A DNA stretch of 64,000 bases from Isoetes taiwanensis (GCA_021234155.1 JAJEKV010000040.1:8648418-8712417), one strand, 5' to 3'. Positions 48,191 to 60,399 are shown, counted from the stretch's first letter. Notes: generated by a model not told the origin, from the sequence alone. Numbers and translations: made by a program.

Positions 48191-50320
48191 CGGCAGAGCA
48201 TGCCAGTCTGACCCAGTTGGTCGAATCCTCTCCTTGCTTCGAATCTGAGCTCTGAATTTGCGCCCAAAGGTGGATTTTTGCCAATAAAACGAGGGATCTG
48301 ATGATGGGTATGGCCTCAGCGGTGCCGCTTGCTGCAGTGGCGCAGAACCAAGCCATAAAGCTAGAAAAATAGGATCGATGGAGGATAAATTTCCTCGTTT
48401 TCAAGCTTTCTGCACCATGTGGCTGGCCTCGGAATAGAAAAAACAGAGAAAAGGATGTGGTGCAGGTGTTTATGCAGCGGCAGCGGTATCTTGGATCTTT
48501 CAATTCCTTTCCAGTTTCATAGGAATCGCAGCAAAGCCAATTCAAGCGAAGTTTTTGCAAAAAGATGGGCAAGCTGTGATCTAAGCTGCACGTCGCTTCC
48601 CAAATCCGGCAATGGCGGTGCAATCTATCTAGCTCCGGACCTCGAACTTCCCTTGATATTGATGATGCTGGGAATAACTACACATGGCACACTCCGCTGC
48701 ATTTAGATTGCGGCGGAGAACCAAGAAAATAAAAAAAAGAAAAAAGAAAAACTTGAAACACAATTACATATGAGTTGATAAACAGTTTGATGCAACCGTC
48801 TTCGCCACCGCAAAGGGTAAGAGTATAAAGAACATGTGGGGGTTGAACACATGGCAAGAAAAGACATAAAAAGAGCAAAAAAATCAATCTGACAAAGAAA
48901 AATGAAAGCAGACGTATGCAAGAGGCCCACAATCTTTGCTTCAAGACACACATGGGCATATGCAAAATCTCATCGGCTTTTCAGTCACTTTCAATTTATT
49001 TGCTTTAATGCCATGCATGAGCGGCATATACAAAGTGTAGAACTTATCTCCACATTGTCTGTATAGAAAACAAAAGGGAGAAGATGAGCTTACCACTGTG
49101 GAATACCTGGCTTTTATTATTGTGTCTGCAAGTTAGCATCGTGAAAAGCTAAAAGCTCCAGAAAAATGATAGGATGGAAAATGCGTAATCTCTGTAAAAG
49201 AAAAAAATCAGGTGAAGCCTCTGTACTTGTTCCTTGGCATACATACACTCAAAACCTGTAAAATGGAGCCATTCTCAACCCCGAAATGTAATCCACTTTG
49301 GCATAAGCAGGAACCTCTGCAACCTTCTCTCCTTCCGGAATTGTTTCATCCCATCTCCTCATGGAATTGATACAATAGACAGTGCGAATTGTTTCATCCT
49401 AGAAATATCATGCATCCATCGGCATCAATGGCAACTGCCTTTAAGAAAAAAACAAACAAAGGCGACCAAGGATCAGAGGATATTCTCAAAACCTAAGAAC
49501 CCTAATCCTAGTTTTGGAGGTAGGGCATTATAGAATCGCCATAACCAGAGCACGACGTTTTGAAAGGACACCCGAGAGCAAATTTTCAAGCTCATCCCTT
49601 TCGTTAGATCAAAATCTGACGTTATGATTGTGAATCGACGTTAACGTCCTTGGCCTCAGCATTCAGCTGTGTGGTTTAATCTCAACCGTTGATCTCTAGA
49701 TGTTATGTCCAGTAACATTATGTGGCCCAATTGGTTATGACCATAACAAAATGTTATGGCCATAACATTTCCTGTGCTGCAACGTGGTCGTTTTTCTTTT
49801 TTTTCCCCCTCCGCCATAGCAAGCAAAAATGATAGGCCATAGCCGGGCAGCGCCATAGCCATAGCCGGGGCAACGCTGTAAGTGCGGGCATATGAATGAT
49901 GTGTTAATCTGTCAGTTTAGATGGCATCCACCGCAGCATCCGCAAACCAGCAACCAGTTCTGCAGTCTTATGCAACCAGCGCTGTAAATCCGTCGCCATA
50001 GTTGGGTTTCTTTGGCAAAAATGACGATCCAGTCATGTTTGTTGGTAGCATCTGCCTCCCCCTGCTGCAACAGATGGTCTGTTTCAAAAACAGAGCTATT
50101 TGGGATTTCTTAAGGGAGTAGTTGATTCAGAAGATCTGATGCAGCAGATGCTATTTCAAAAACAGAGCTGGCTCTATTTCAAAAGCAAGGATGCGGCCAG
50201 ATGCTTTTCTTTCCCTTTGTTCCGGCTTATGTATTGGCCTATGTATGGTAAACTTTAGTTTTCAAGCCACAAACAGGTGTTTGATCCTTTAATCCTGTTG
50301 CTGTGTGTGAGTTTTAAAGA
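48191..50320. other. Unassigned stretch after the ClpB fragment
   Basis: Plus-strand piece MASAVPLAAVAQNQAIKLEK at about 48,308 starts a frame with stops that I cannot place. 48,700-49,500 shows nothing. Around 49,620-49,770 there are small palindromes (ATGGCCATAACAT; CGACGTTAACGTCC). From about 49.5 kb base composition is more GC-rich. Confidence 0.5.
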
Positions 50321-50324
50321 AACT

Positions 50325-50470
50325 AACTTCCCCCTGCTGATTCTGTGAAGCTGTGATGCCGGACTCCCAAGCTGATTCTGATTCTGATTCTCCCAAGCTG
50401 ATTCTGTCAAGCTGTGATGCCAGACTCCCTGCTGATTCTGTGAAGCTGTGATGCCAGGCTCCCAAGCTGG
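50325..50470 (+). repeat. ~50 bp tandem repeat
   Basis: CTGCTGATTCTGTGAAGCTG and TGATGCCRGRCTCCC repeat about three times, with an inner GATTCT run. Confidence 0.8.
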
Positions 50471-50528
50471 GCCAAACTTGGCTATGGCGGTCACACTGCT
50501 AAATGCCTCGGCCAAAGACGTTAAGGCC

Positions 50529-50648
50529 GATAACGTCCTCCCCTCGGCGTTATGGGCCAGGAAATGTCCGAGTGGCCATGTGGCCAGGAAATTCCGAGGC
50601 CGTACGCACATGGCCATGGCCCATAACGCCTCGGGAGAGGACGTTATC
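50529..50648. repeat. 31 bp inverted repeat, 120 bp foldback
   Basis: GATAACGTCCTCCCCTCGGC at the left, its inverted copy with small differences at the right (GGGAGAGGACGTTATC), 56 bp between. GC-rich loop with GGCCATGTGGCC. Possibly a small MITE. Confidence 0.7.
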
Positions 50649-51588
50649 TAGCCCATAATGGGGAAACTGAGGGCACTTCGAACAGGGAAATGCAAGAGCC
50701 TAGGACTTAGATCTTATTAGAAGAGCTAGTTGAGGCATTGTGCCGATCTAGTAGTTCCACACAAGCAGCAGAACAGGGAAAAAAACTGGGAAAAAGGGCA
50801 GAGAGTTTACCATTAAAAGGCGTTGATCCGGCGAGATCAGCTATGGAGGATGGAACAGAAATGGGGACGGAAGGCAGTTCCAATTAGATGGGGCATAGGT
50901 TTTACCGTAGGCGCCTTTTCGATAGCGCCTATAGCACCTTTTCGCACTTGGCACAATCCGAGCCATCCTTGGCATGCCACGTGGCACAATCCGCCTGGGC
51001 ATAAGTTGGGATGATCAGAGCCAGACATAAACTCTTGAGAAGATGTAGATGATCAGAGCTATGGAAATTCATGGGAAAAGTTGGAAGACACATCATCTTC
51101 GTTCTATAAAAATTCATGGGCAAAATTGGAGACACATCAATATAAAGTTGGAGACACATTATACATAATAGGTATAATAAGAAGTTGCCCATCTTCGGGG
51201 GCCTTTCCATGTGAAGAGTGGAGTAGTAGGAAGTACATTCGATGGGCGTACCATGTGAAGCAGAGTATTAATGTCTGCATGTATTATAGCATGTTAAATT
51301 TGAGAAACATGACTTATGTTGAAACCTCTGAATTCAGAAAAGCTGATTAGGACTGAGCAAACCTTTTTTTATTGGACTGTTAAATTGTCTCATTCTTACC
51401 TTTTAAAGCATACCTTGCAATTATATGCTTTTGAGCATATAATGCAGGCTTATGTTTCAGCATAATGCAGGCTTTTCTGACCAGTTGGCTAAAAAAGACA
51501 ACGTTTTTCCAATGCTCAATGTTTTTTCGCCTTGGATATAGAACCATATGTTTTTGGATGAACTTTCCAACCTTGAAACAGTGCACAA
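50649..51588. other. Unassigned stretch
   Basis: Short direct repeats only (AATTCATGGGMAAARTTGGA near 51,065 and 51,112). No protein family recognised in any frame. Confidence 0.5.
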
Positions 51589-51909
51589 GGGTAAAAGCAT
51601 GTTAGGGTGTCCCTTAAAAAGTATTATTTAGTGATTAAAAAAGTACCTAAAAAGGTACCCAGGACTGGGTACTGGGTACCTGTGTAATATATCAATAAAA
51701 GGTATATTTTAGAACTTTTATATATATTTTGGTCTTCGATAGCATTATCATTATCCTAACTTTGAATATTAACACGTCCTTGACTTTTATTTTGAACTTT
51801 TGTACTAGTTTTAATGAAAAGCAAAATGAGAAAGTACTCAGTTCTAAAGTACCTAGTGTATGTACTTTTGCAGGTTCCAAAAGTGGTACACCTTAACATG
51901 CTTTTACCC
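51589..51909. mobile_element. MITE-like element C, 22 bp inverted repeats
   Basis: Ends GGGTAAAAGCATGTTAGGGT and ACCTTAACATGCTTTTACCC, flanked by ACAA on both sides. The host sequence on each side is itself a direct repeat (GAACTTTCCAACCTYGAAAC at 51,559 and 51,939). Non-coding. Confidence 0.7.
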
Positions 51910-52990
51910 ACAAATACAACATAATTTGTTTTTAAATGAACTTTCCAACCTCGAAACAGTGGACGTGCATTGCTATAGAAAAGGAGAAGCATTTGCTTCA
52001 TCTTACCTGCCTCTAATGCACTGATGTTTGTTTGTTGTGTCCATGAGGCTCAAATATAAATATGGGCTATCAAAGTGCATCATACAGACATTTGCATTCA
52101 CCACTGGTTACCCAAATACCTCCTCCATTGATGATAAAGTAGCATATATAAGAGGAATTCGTTGGCCCATTCTATTGTGACCTAAAATTGTATATGGTGA
52201 ATTTGCAAAGGGCTTGTAATAAAGACCACCAGTAATTTAATCAAATCATGACGCATTCCCAAGTAAAGTGAAACTCCAATAAGCCTTGGTAATTTGGTGC
52301 ATGCTATATTAGTTGCCAAGCTCCAGTCCTGATCTGCCATTTCCATTTATCATGCAAAATTTTCAAAGATGCATTTTTGGCATCTTTTCTGCCGAGAAAC
52401 AATAAATTGGCAATAGCCATTCCACCAGCTATTGCACTGATAAACATCATCTGGAGGCACAGATCATCTTTGGAATTATCAATCATGATGAAGCATTGCC
52501 TATGACAAGGTTAATTCCTCCTTGTTAACTTTCATGTTTCAGCTGCACATTACTTTCATCCTTTGCCCAGTGCAAGCATTAATACAAAAAAGTGAGATTG
52601 GAATATAAATTTAATCCTCCTCCAAGTGTGCACTGTGCAGTAATTTGACTTTCTGCTTGTGCTTGGCTATGCGGCAAAACTGTCTCAGGCACAACTTCCA
52701 GAACAAAATTTAGGTAAAGTTCGAGTTTACCTGTGGTAGAAAAGAAACAAGGCTTCAAGCAGCAATGTTCAAAAGAAATAGGTTCAAGAATAAATACAGG
52801 TTTATATTTGGTACAAAAATATCCAGTTTGTGTCTTCAGACTGGAGCAATATATCGATGCCTACAACAAAATAAAGATAAGAAATATAAAATAAGACTCA
52901 AAAAGCAAACAAACCCACAGATGGAAAGAATTTTCTCCTCATTCAGAACATTGAAGGCAATAATCATTTGCAATGCACGCTCAGAGAAAG
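51910..52990. other. Unassigned AT-rich stretch
   Basis: No open frame with recognisable motifs; no repeat seen beyond the flank duplication at 51.94 kb. Confidence 0.5.
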
Positions 52991-53260
52991 GAAGGAATGG
53001 GTCGAACTGCTCCATAACCTGGCCGGATTTGAGGCCCTAGGTCGACCTAGCAGAACTCAACTCCCACGCTTACCATTTGACCAAACCCTAGGCTTGGCTC
53101 ATAGGAATGGGTCGAACTGCTCCATAACCTGGCCGGATTTGAAGCCCTAGGTTGCCATAGCCATCCTAATAACAAAAAAATGCTTCATATACTGATCGGC
53201 CTGACAGAACTCAATTAAGGCGCTTACCACTTGACCAAATCATAGGCTTGGCTTGTCTTG
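52990..53260 (-). repeat. Tandem repeat with tRNA-like promoter boxes
   Basis: A block GAATGGGTCGAACTGCTCCA plus TAACCTGGCCGGATTTGA occurs at 52,994 and 53,104. CGCTTACCAYTTGACCAAA occurs at 53,069 and 53,221. Read on minus these give TGGTCAAATGGTAAG (A-box-like) and GCAGTTCGACCC (B-box-like), so the unit may be a SINE in tandem. Confidence 0.6.
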
Positions 53261-53454
53261 CCGCAGAGATCTTCATCAGGGCATTTGTCTGTGATGACAA
53301 CATGCATGTGCTCTAGTTTTGCATGAAGGGATAGCTTCGCCTCGCCGGAATAAAGGGATAGCATAAAGGCATATGGGCACTCTAGTTTGCCATAGCCGCA
53401 TGCTCCACCGTCATACCAGTTCAAAAAACCGTTTCATTGTTTTTTACATGGCAT

Positions 53455-53545
53455 CCTTTCGCCTGATTTGCTCGCCGGAGTCGCCATAGTTTCTGCCCCA
53501 TGCCGGAGTCGCCATTTGCTCGCCGGAGTCGCTATAGTTTCTTCC
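53455..53545 (+). repeat. CGCCGGAGTCGCCAT tandem repeat
   Basis: CCGGAGTCGCCATAGTTTCT and variants three to four times. Coding potential unclear. Confidence 0.7.
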
Positions 53546-53789
53546 TCACACCGCTTCCAACGTACATGCCTTTTCGAGGAGTGCCTATAGCAATTTTTGG
53601 CATTAAAAAAGTACACGTGGCACGTGTACCACGTGGCACAATCCGAGCCGCCCATGTTTGATGCATGACATACTTACAGGATAATTTTATTATATATAGA
53701 TTTGATGCATGACATACTTACAGGATAATTTTATTATATAAGAGAAGATACACATCAAGGGAGGGAGGGTGGGTGGGAGTCAATGGAAC

Positions 53790-54370
53790 TGCTGAGAGAG
53801 GAGAAAACACCGATGAGAAGTCGATGAAGAACCTGCAAGAAATAGCGATCCCCAAATGAACCAGAGCACCAAAAAATGCATGCAATGCATGCATGCATGG
53901 GAGTGCAATGCATGCATGCATGCATGGGAGAGATACATGCTCGCCCATTCAAGATTACCGATCCTTTGGCTCGGATCGATGGCATTCTCGAATAAGGGCT
54001 CGCATGAAAATAGACAAAAGCTCCCGACAAAAAGAGAACTTCCTTATCAAAATGGGATCGAGGTCAAAGGTTGAAGGATGGCCAAAAAAAGGACAAGATC
54101 GGGGAAGAACATATCACAACATGGAAAAGGACGTTAAATTGTCAAACCGAGCAGAGAGAAGCCACGCCCATGCCTCGTATCAAAGAAAGAGAGTCGAGGG
54201 AACTACTGAGAGAGGAGAAAATGCCGATGAGAAGTCGATGAAAAACCTGCAAGAAATAGCGATCCCCAAATAAGCCAGAGCACACTGCATGCAATGCATG
54301 CATGCATGGGAGAGATACATGCTCGCCCATTCGAGAATGCCGATTTGATGGCTCGAATCGATGGCATTAG
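53790..54370 (+). repeat. Duplicated ~200 bp unit with ATGCATGC runs
   Basis: Units at about 53,795-53,990 and 54,207-54,368 share AGAAGTCGATGA, CCTGCAAGAAATAGCGATCC, runs of GCATGCATGCAT and AGATACATGCTCGCCCATTC. The first copy has an extra GCATGC block. The ATGCATGC runs are self-complementary. No gene assigned. Confidence 0.75.
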
Positions 54371-54399
54371 TAGGATCAACAACATCCTGCAAATTTTCA

Positions 54400-55751
54400 A
54401 CATCTAAAATATGCTTAATTTGAACCTTCCAAACTCGGAATCCAGATCCTCCATTGTAAACTTCAACTCACTACATAAACTTGCACCAAATCTTGCTGCA
54501 ATATTCCTGTGTTCTGATATTGAATGATGATTTGACTAGGTTATTTCACAATCATCTATGCAAAATATTCTCTAGAACAATTTCTAAAATGAAGACAAGG
54601 GAACTTATCAAACTCTATTTCTATCAGATAATGAGAATAAAGAAATGGACCATTGAAATAAGCACTATTCAGGTGGTATTGACCATTTTATGCTTCATAC
54701 ATTGACCCCAACAACTCGAGCCTGTTTGTCCTAGAACAGCTTCTTGAATCACTTGTTTATCTACAAACTTATTCATTTAGTTTATAAGCCCAAATCCGGC
54801 TGGTATGGGACACGTTTATCGAGTTCTGCATAATCTATGGAGCATTCTACTTATTTAAATATTACTTTTGCTCCACTTGATTGCACCAAAAATTTATTTT
54901 CTTTTACATCACACCAACCATTGCTTTATCCAAATAATTCATATTAGGGTATTTCTATATTTTCCAAGCAAACTTCTAAACCATTAGCATATTAGGTTAA
55001 GAACAAATAACATCTTCACAATTTCAAAGGTCTGGTGTCAGATGAACTTATAGTTTTTCTCTCTTTCTTAACTCTGTAATGAACATTATCTGCGTATGTT
55101 CAACAAAATTTCAATACAAGTCCAACTCAAGAGTCAAAACTTCAGATGCTCACCCAACTCGTGATCTGAAAATATCCAGTTCTACAATATGCCAGACCCA
55201 AGAAAATCGACTGGTCAATCCAACTAAATCCATTCCTGCAAATGCCAAATCCACACAAAGTTCTGCTAAAAACATAGCCAAATCAAGTCAATCTTGAAAG
55301 ATCAACAATGGCATTGTACCTGTCAGATTTACAGAACTCCTAATCTATGCCCTTACTTGTTAAATTTGCAAAACTCCTAGTCTACACCCTGTACCTGTCA
55401 AATTTGCAAACTTCCAGTCTACGGCCCGTGCTTACACAATTTCGTCAACTTGTGAAGAATTCCACTCTGGCCCCTGTGTTTGCACCATCTACAATGTGTC
55501 CGTTTTTTAACAACCGAAAAATATACAGATCCTTTGTAATCAATTGATCTTGCAAGTAATCTTGCCAAGAAATTGACTCGAGTTTCACTAATCTAATCTA
55601 CACCAGATTTCTTAGAGCAAGATTTCTCGGAACATCTGTGTCAAACTGACCAAGCCTTAAGAGCTTTTCAGTTATAAAATTCAAACGAGAACTTTGCAGA
55701 TCAACTGTGATTGACTTGCTAATCTCTTCCATCAGAAAGGCTTTGATGCCA
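54400..55751 (-). mobile_element. Interior of copia-like element 3 (unassigned reading frames)
   Basis: Lies downstream of the LTR and primer site at 55.74-55.92 kb. Near the LTR a minus frame begins MEEISKSITVDLQSSRLNF. Further in, a frame MNKFVDKQVIQEAVLGQ is seen. Neither is recognised with certainty. A ~35 bp imperfect tandem motif (CAGATTTACAGAACTCCTAA type) lies at 55,320-55,430. Confidence 0.4.
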
Positions 55752-55917
55752 TGATAATTTGAGAAAATTCTGAAGAATGAAGAAAAGACAAGGACAGAAG
55801 CATAAGCACCTTTAGGCTTTTAGTAAGCGAACTAACCAGAGTGACGTGTGACTATAGCACATATAGTGATGCCATGTCACCAACAGGTGAATGACTCATC
55901 ATGCATTACCCTTAACA
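55752..55917 (-). repeat. 5' LTR of copia-like element 3, with primer site
   Basis: On minus it runs TGTTAAGGGTAATGCATG...CAAATTATCA (166 bp), then TGGCATCAAAGCC (55,739-55,751), near the initiator-Met tRNA primer consensus. The inner text matches the 41.0 kb LTR (CTTGTCTTTTCTTCATTCTT). Confidence 0.65.
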
Positions 55918-56536
55918 CTTATGGAGTTCTCTTACCTGTATGGGGGGATAATTTGCTATGTGAATTGTTGTCAGTCAATACTTCAATCCAAAAAGTCGGC
56001 TCCAAATATGACACATAAAAATAATCTTAGACGAACCTACTTTTAGAAGCCCTTTGTTATTTGATCTGGAGAATAACACAAGAAGCCCTTTGTCACCTGA
56101 TTTTAAGAATGGTATAATTGATCTAGCCAAGCTTGATAACTAAAAATGTGTGACCGAGATTGTATATCCGAGGCCATGCTGTTTTGCTTATCAAACGAGG
56201 CTTAAACTGATCATCACCTTATCGGGCTTATATGCAGACACCAGTACTGATTGCTAATTATTAATACTACATCAGTACTGTCTCATTTTACACATAAGAA
56301 TCCCAATAAGGAACGATAAATTCACGTCTAAGTTTCTGCTAATCAAGTACGCTTCTCTTTATAATATATTACAATCAATTCTCAATGTGTCTTTTGTGTG
56401 TCAAAATGCAATGTCAACTTGATACTTCGATCTTTACATAAATCATAGTTACCAGCAACGATCCTGATAGCAGGAAGTTTAGGCTTCAATATTACCACAT
56501 GAACTTCTGTATTTTAAACTTAGTCTTGAGCCTTGG
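55918..56536. other. Unassigned stretch between retroelements
   Basis: AT-rich, no recognisable frame or repeat. Confidence 0.5.
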
Positions 56537-57146
56537 TGTTTGGGGTCCGGGCTCGGGATCGCCTGAGGGACAGATCTCTGTGAGATCCGTGAAGTCCGGC
56601 AGGGCAAATCCTGAGACACTCTTGTCACGCGGGATTTTTGCTAACAGAGGAAAGAACAAGAAAAACTCAGATAAAACAGCAATGGCAATACACAATGAAA
56701 CACACAAGACACTTGTGGAGAACACGGCAATCCATTGATCAAAACAAGTGTACAATGAAGGCTCAAAAGAGCGCACAACAAAGCAATCAAAGATGTCCGC
56801 CATTCAGAGGACACAAAAGAACACTCAACCCTTTTTTGAAGGAGCAAAATGCTACAATATATAGGAACACCTGAGTGGCCTACGGCCTGAATCTGATCCT
56901 CATCATGACAACGCTGCTCCACTACTTGGGCACTCGAACAGAATCGAGCCGTCCGGCCAACAAGTGCTAACAGACAAGTAGTGGCCCGCCCAGGGTCCCA
57001 CCTTTGGGTCTTCCGCTTCTTGGAGAGGAGCTGACCCGCCTGGTGGCGCCTTGTAGATCCCTCTTCTTGGACACCGTGGGCTGGGGGCCTCAGCCCTCAT
57101 GCAAGCAAGTATAGACTCGCGGTGTCCGCCAGCATGTGGGCTAACA
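56537..57146 (-). repeat. 3' LTR of the gypsy element
   Basis: 610 bp from TGTTAGCCCACATGCTGG to CCCCAAACA on minus, with TGTT...AACA inverted ends, directly downstream of the polypurine tract. TATATAG at about 56,855 could be its TATA box region. Boundaries are inferred without the 5' LTR. Confidence 0.65.
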
Positions 57147-57156
57147 CTCCCCTACC
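57147..57156 (-). promoter_or_regulatory. Polypurine tract (plus-strand primer) of the gypsy element
   Basis: GGTAGGGGAG immediately before the LTR start TGTTAG on minus. Primer role inferred from position. Confidence 0.65.
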
Positions 57157-57179
57157 AAACTACACTTATTGGCTAGAAA

Positions 57180-60100
57180 AGGGGCATGAATTCGGGGTGG
57201 GAATCCTCGTTCCTCTTTCCTGATCTTGAACATAGAGATGAGGGAGGCTCACCATCAGATTCACCGAAAGTGTTGTTCGCCTCTTTCCGCATTTGCTTGA
57301 GTCCTCGATGCCAAACATTCTACGCTCCTATGAGAAAGCCTTCCGAAATCATGTTCTCCAACCGGCGGGCGGATCTCGGATGGAAGATTTGTGATCTCCA
57401 TGTATAAGACAAGGTCCAACCCGAACTTTCCAAAGATTTGCATTGGGGTTGCAAAAATGGATCCGCACTTTGCGTTTACGCATACTACTGAGTATGGTCA
57501 TGAGTGCTTTGCATTGTAATTACGCTTTTGCCGAAATACGTGATGGATCAGTCAAGTTTTGGCCTTGGCAAGAAGGTTACAAGACCAGAAATTGCATTCT
57601 GCCTTCCACCGAACACGCATTGGGCATGTATATCCGGTTGTTGGTGTTGTCCAAAGTTTCATCCTCACGCCATTTTAGTCAAGGATGAAGCGTGGGTCCC
57701 AACGCTTGTCTGCTTTGCAATTGCCGTGGGTGTCCAATCTGCATGTTCTTTGACTTCATGAGTCCGTAATTTTGTCTCCATGCCGGGAATTGACCTTGAT
57801 CGAGGTGGGCATCCAAAGCTTGCTAGTGTACTCGGGCTGTTTGGGGGTTGGTGCCTATCATCCCGCATCTGTTCTTGGAATTCCAATAATATCTTCTCGT
57901 GTAGTCTGTTTATAACCGCTCTCCCATGCACCGGAATGTACATGTGCCGTCATCCCGCAGTGGTCCCACTCATCAGGGGAGGACGCTCGCTTTCACTCCG
58001 TGTCTGCACTGCGGCAAGGAAGCATAATGTTGTAAGAACAACTGCGGGTAAGGTCAAGTTCTTGTTCAGAGTTGTATAGTGTCCGGGCGAGCGTGCCAAG
58101 TTCACTAGCCATAGCTCCACTTCTTTCGTAGAAGAGGCATGTATTCGAGGTAACAGGTTTGCAATTTTTTGTGTCTTGGAGGTACTTGTTCTTCTTGGTC
58201 AAAAGAACACGCATTTGTGTATCTCCTTTAAAGTTCTCGCTAAGGCGCTTATCCAGATGAGCCCGAGTAACATGTGCCGGTAGAAGTCGTGGCATGACAT
58301 AAGCCGAGGGGGCTATGGTCTTTGAGAGGCGAAATGGTCGATCTGCAACTGTAGGATATCAAAATTGTGAGAGCACAAAGTGCCCTCGTTCATGGACGAA
58401 CATGAAGGCCATTGTCGATTCGATATCAGCTACAAAGGGGGACTTGTGGTATCACCCTTGTTTCACGGCGGAATAAAAGAAAAGTGTTTTTCCTTGCTTG
58501 CACACATAGTCATGGTAATCGGATAGGTTTCGATAGTCCAGGAACAGCGTATGTCCGATAGGGTTTGTTCGCTTTTTCTTACGCATCATCTGGCCGGCGC
58601 TTCGGCTATCTGAAAAGCGTATCTTGTAATCCGCAATGATATCTTGTTGCTCTGGAGAGACCTGGGTCCGCATTCCGCTTGACTTTGCGTGTGAGGTGTG
58701 CGACTTGTCTGAGAAGTTGGGAATCGAGAGGAGCTTGAAGCTCCGAGTGGCTTGCAAGTCTGTTTTGAGTGCGCCTATTTCAAGAGCATCCGCAGCGGCG
58801 TGTGTTGCCGCGAGCTGGTCTAACTTGCCTTGGAGAGATCACGATGTGAGCATCCTTATTCTCAAGGTGGTTTTCGAAAGTCGTGACCTTGGACTCAAGT
58901 ATCAAGTTGGCCGCATTGCAGTGTCGCCGTTCTCGGTCGTAGTAGCATTATTCGTGACGACCCAGATTGTTGTAGCGTGTCTCAAGATCGCTGTACTTGG
59001 TGTCGTTTTGTTTGAGGGACTCCTTGAGTTCCTTGACAATTTGTCGGATTGATGAAGGGTTTCTCGATGGATCATGAATTGATTGTGCAAGGCTTCTTCT
59101 CGGCCTCACGCATCAGCCAAATCAGTCTTCATTAATGATGACTTCGCTTGGAGTTGGTCCACCGACTCGTGTCGTCGCCCTCGGTGGCTGCTATGAAGTT
59201 CCGTGATGATCACGGAGGGCATCAAAGGCATTTGAGGACAGCTTCACCGTAGGTATCCACGGTGTGAGGAGGTGGATGGGATGGCTTTTGATCTGTCACC
59301 CTTGTTTATAGATCCTTGGTCATTGCTTGAGTGTCCTTGGGGAGTACCGTGAGATCAATGGGAGTTTTGTTGTCTTTTCTTTGTTGTTTTTCTTTGGTGC
59401 TGTTGAGTCTCGAAAGTGGAATTGTTGCACAAGGTTAACGGGTGGTTGTTCGGTGGTTGGTTATCCCGTAAGGAATAGGTTTTAGAGAATTGGAATTCGA
59501 GGAGGTGGAGACGGTGGTTGTGAAATATTTCCCGTGCAGTTGGTCGACGAGATTGGCCGGTCTTGAGAAGGAGGAGAGTTTGGTTGAAGACCTTTCAAAG
59601 CATCAATAAGGTCGGGATGTTGGCTTGGTGGAGAAGGGGGCATGATGGCGCTGGGGTCTGATGATTAATGAAAGCACAGGAAGTGGGCTCCCATGGGGCA
59701 AGTCCGGGAGGAAGAGTTAGGATTTTTACTCGAGTCCGTCAAGTTCTGTTGAAATCTCCTCGATCTGAGTTGAGTCCAATTGATTGTTTACGATGGTGTT
59801 GGTGAGGATATAGTACGGATGGTAGAAAACATCGTTAATAGAGGTATTCTTCATGGAGTAACCCAAAATTTCCTCCAAAGAAACTTGGTAAAGGCATCAT
59901 GTTGCTTTGGAAAGGTGGACGACTTTGGTTTGTCGCAAAGATTATAAGGAATAGAGCGAAATTTGGAAATATCATATTTACCAATGTCAAGGTAAGACAA
60001 GGCATTGGGCGATAAAAATAGAGAAAAGGCAGAGGCTATGGTTTGAGGGTTTAGGAGTATAGGGTTTCCATCGACTTGGGAGGCATATCCATCTTACATT

Positions 60101-60324
60101 CCTTCACCGGGTTTAGCCACAAATTGCTTTAATTTGTTCTTGTTGGGAGCCAGGAGTTCTCATTGCAGAAAATGAAACAATCCCGGAACTCACCGGGGAG
60201 GAGGTTATAGGTGATGCCGATGTGGGAGCTGGTGCGGATGAAGAAACGAACTTGATATTTTCAATTCTTTTGGATCCATTGGTGCAGTCGCGTTGAGTGT
60301 TGAGTTCTTGGAGGTAGAAGCCAT
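57180..60324 (-). pseudogene. Decayed extra ORF between pol and 3' LTR of the gypsy element
   Basis: Starts MASTSKNSTLNATAPMDPKE at 60,324 behind a pyrimidine-rich leader. A Ser/Pro/Ala stretch follows (SSSAPAPTSASPITSSPVSS). Then VDGNPILLNPQTIASAFSLF and ALSYLDIGKYDISKFRSIPY at about 60,000. Then a coiled-coil-like part (VKELKESLKQNDTKYSDLET) near 59,000. Then TQVSPEQQDIIADYKIRFSD and GHTLFLDYRNLSDYHDYVC near 58,550, HLDKRLSENFKGDTQMRVLL near 58,220, and GRAVINRLHEKILLEFQEQM near 57,890. Stops and shifts are scattered; two in-frame TGA codons (about 58,455 and 58,360) could be decayed CGA. No known domain recognised. Same strand as pol, so possibly an accessory or env-position ORF. Confidence 0.55.
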
Positions 60325-60399
60325 CTTGAAGGTCGAGGTCACGGAGTAAAGTCGGAAAAGGGACAGTGGAGTATGGAGGAGAAAAAGTGAGTGGAAGCG

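Noticed and set aside
48640-48735. LHLDCGG on plus, reminiscent of a malectin start
   Set aside because: Upstream residues and splice phase do not fit, the rest of a malectin exon does not follow, and the match is only a few residues.
50529-50648. Bacterial-style terminator hairpin
   Set aside because: Plant nuclear context and lack of a T run; better read as a foldback repeat.
58636-59052. 138-residue hydrophobic open frame on plus
   Set aside because: Antisense shadow of the coiled-coil part of the gypsy-associated ORF.
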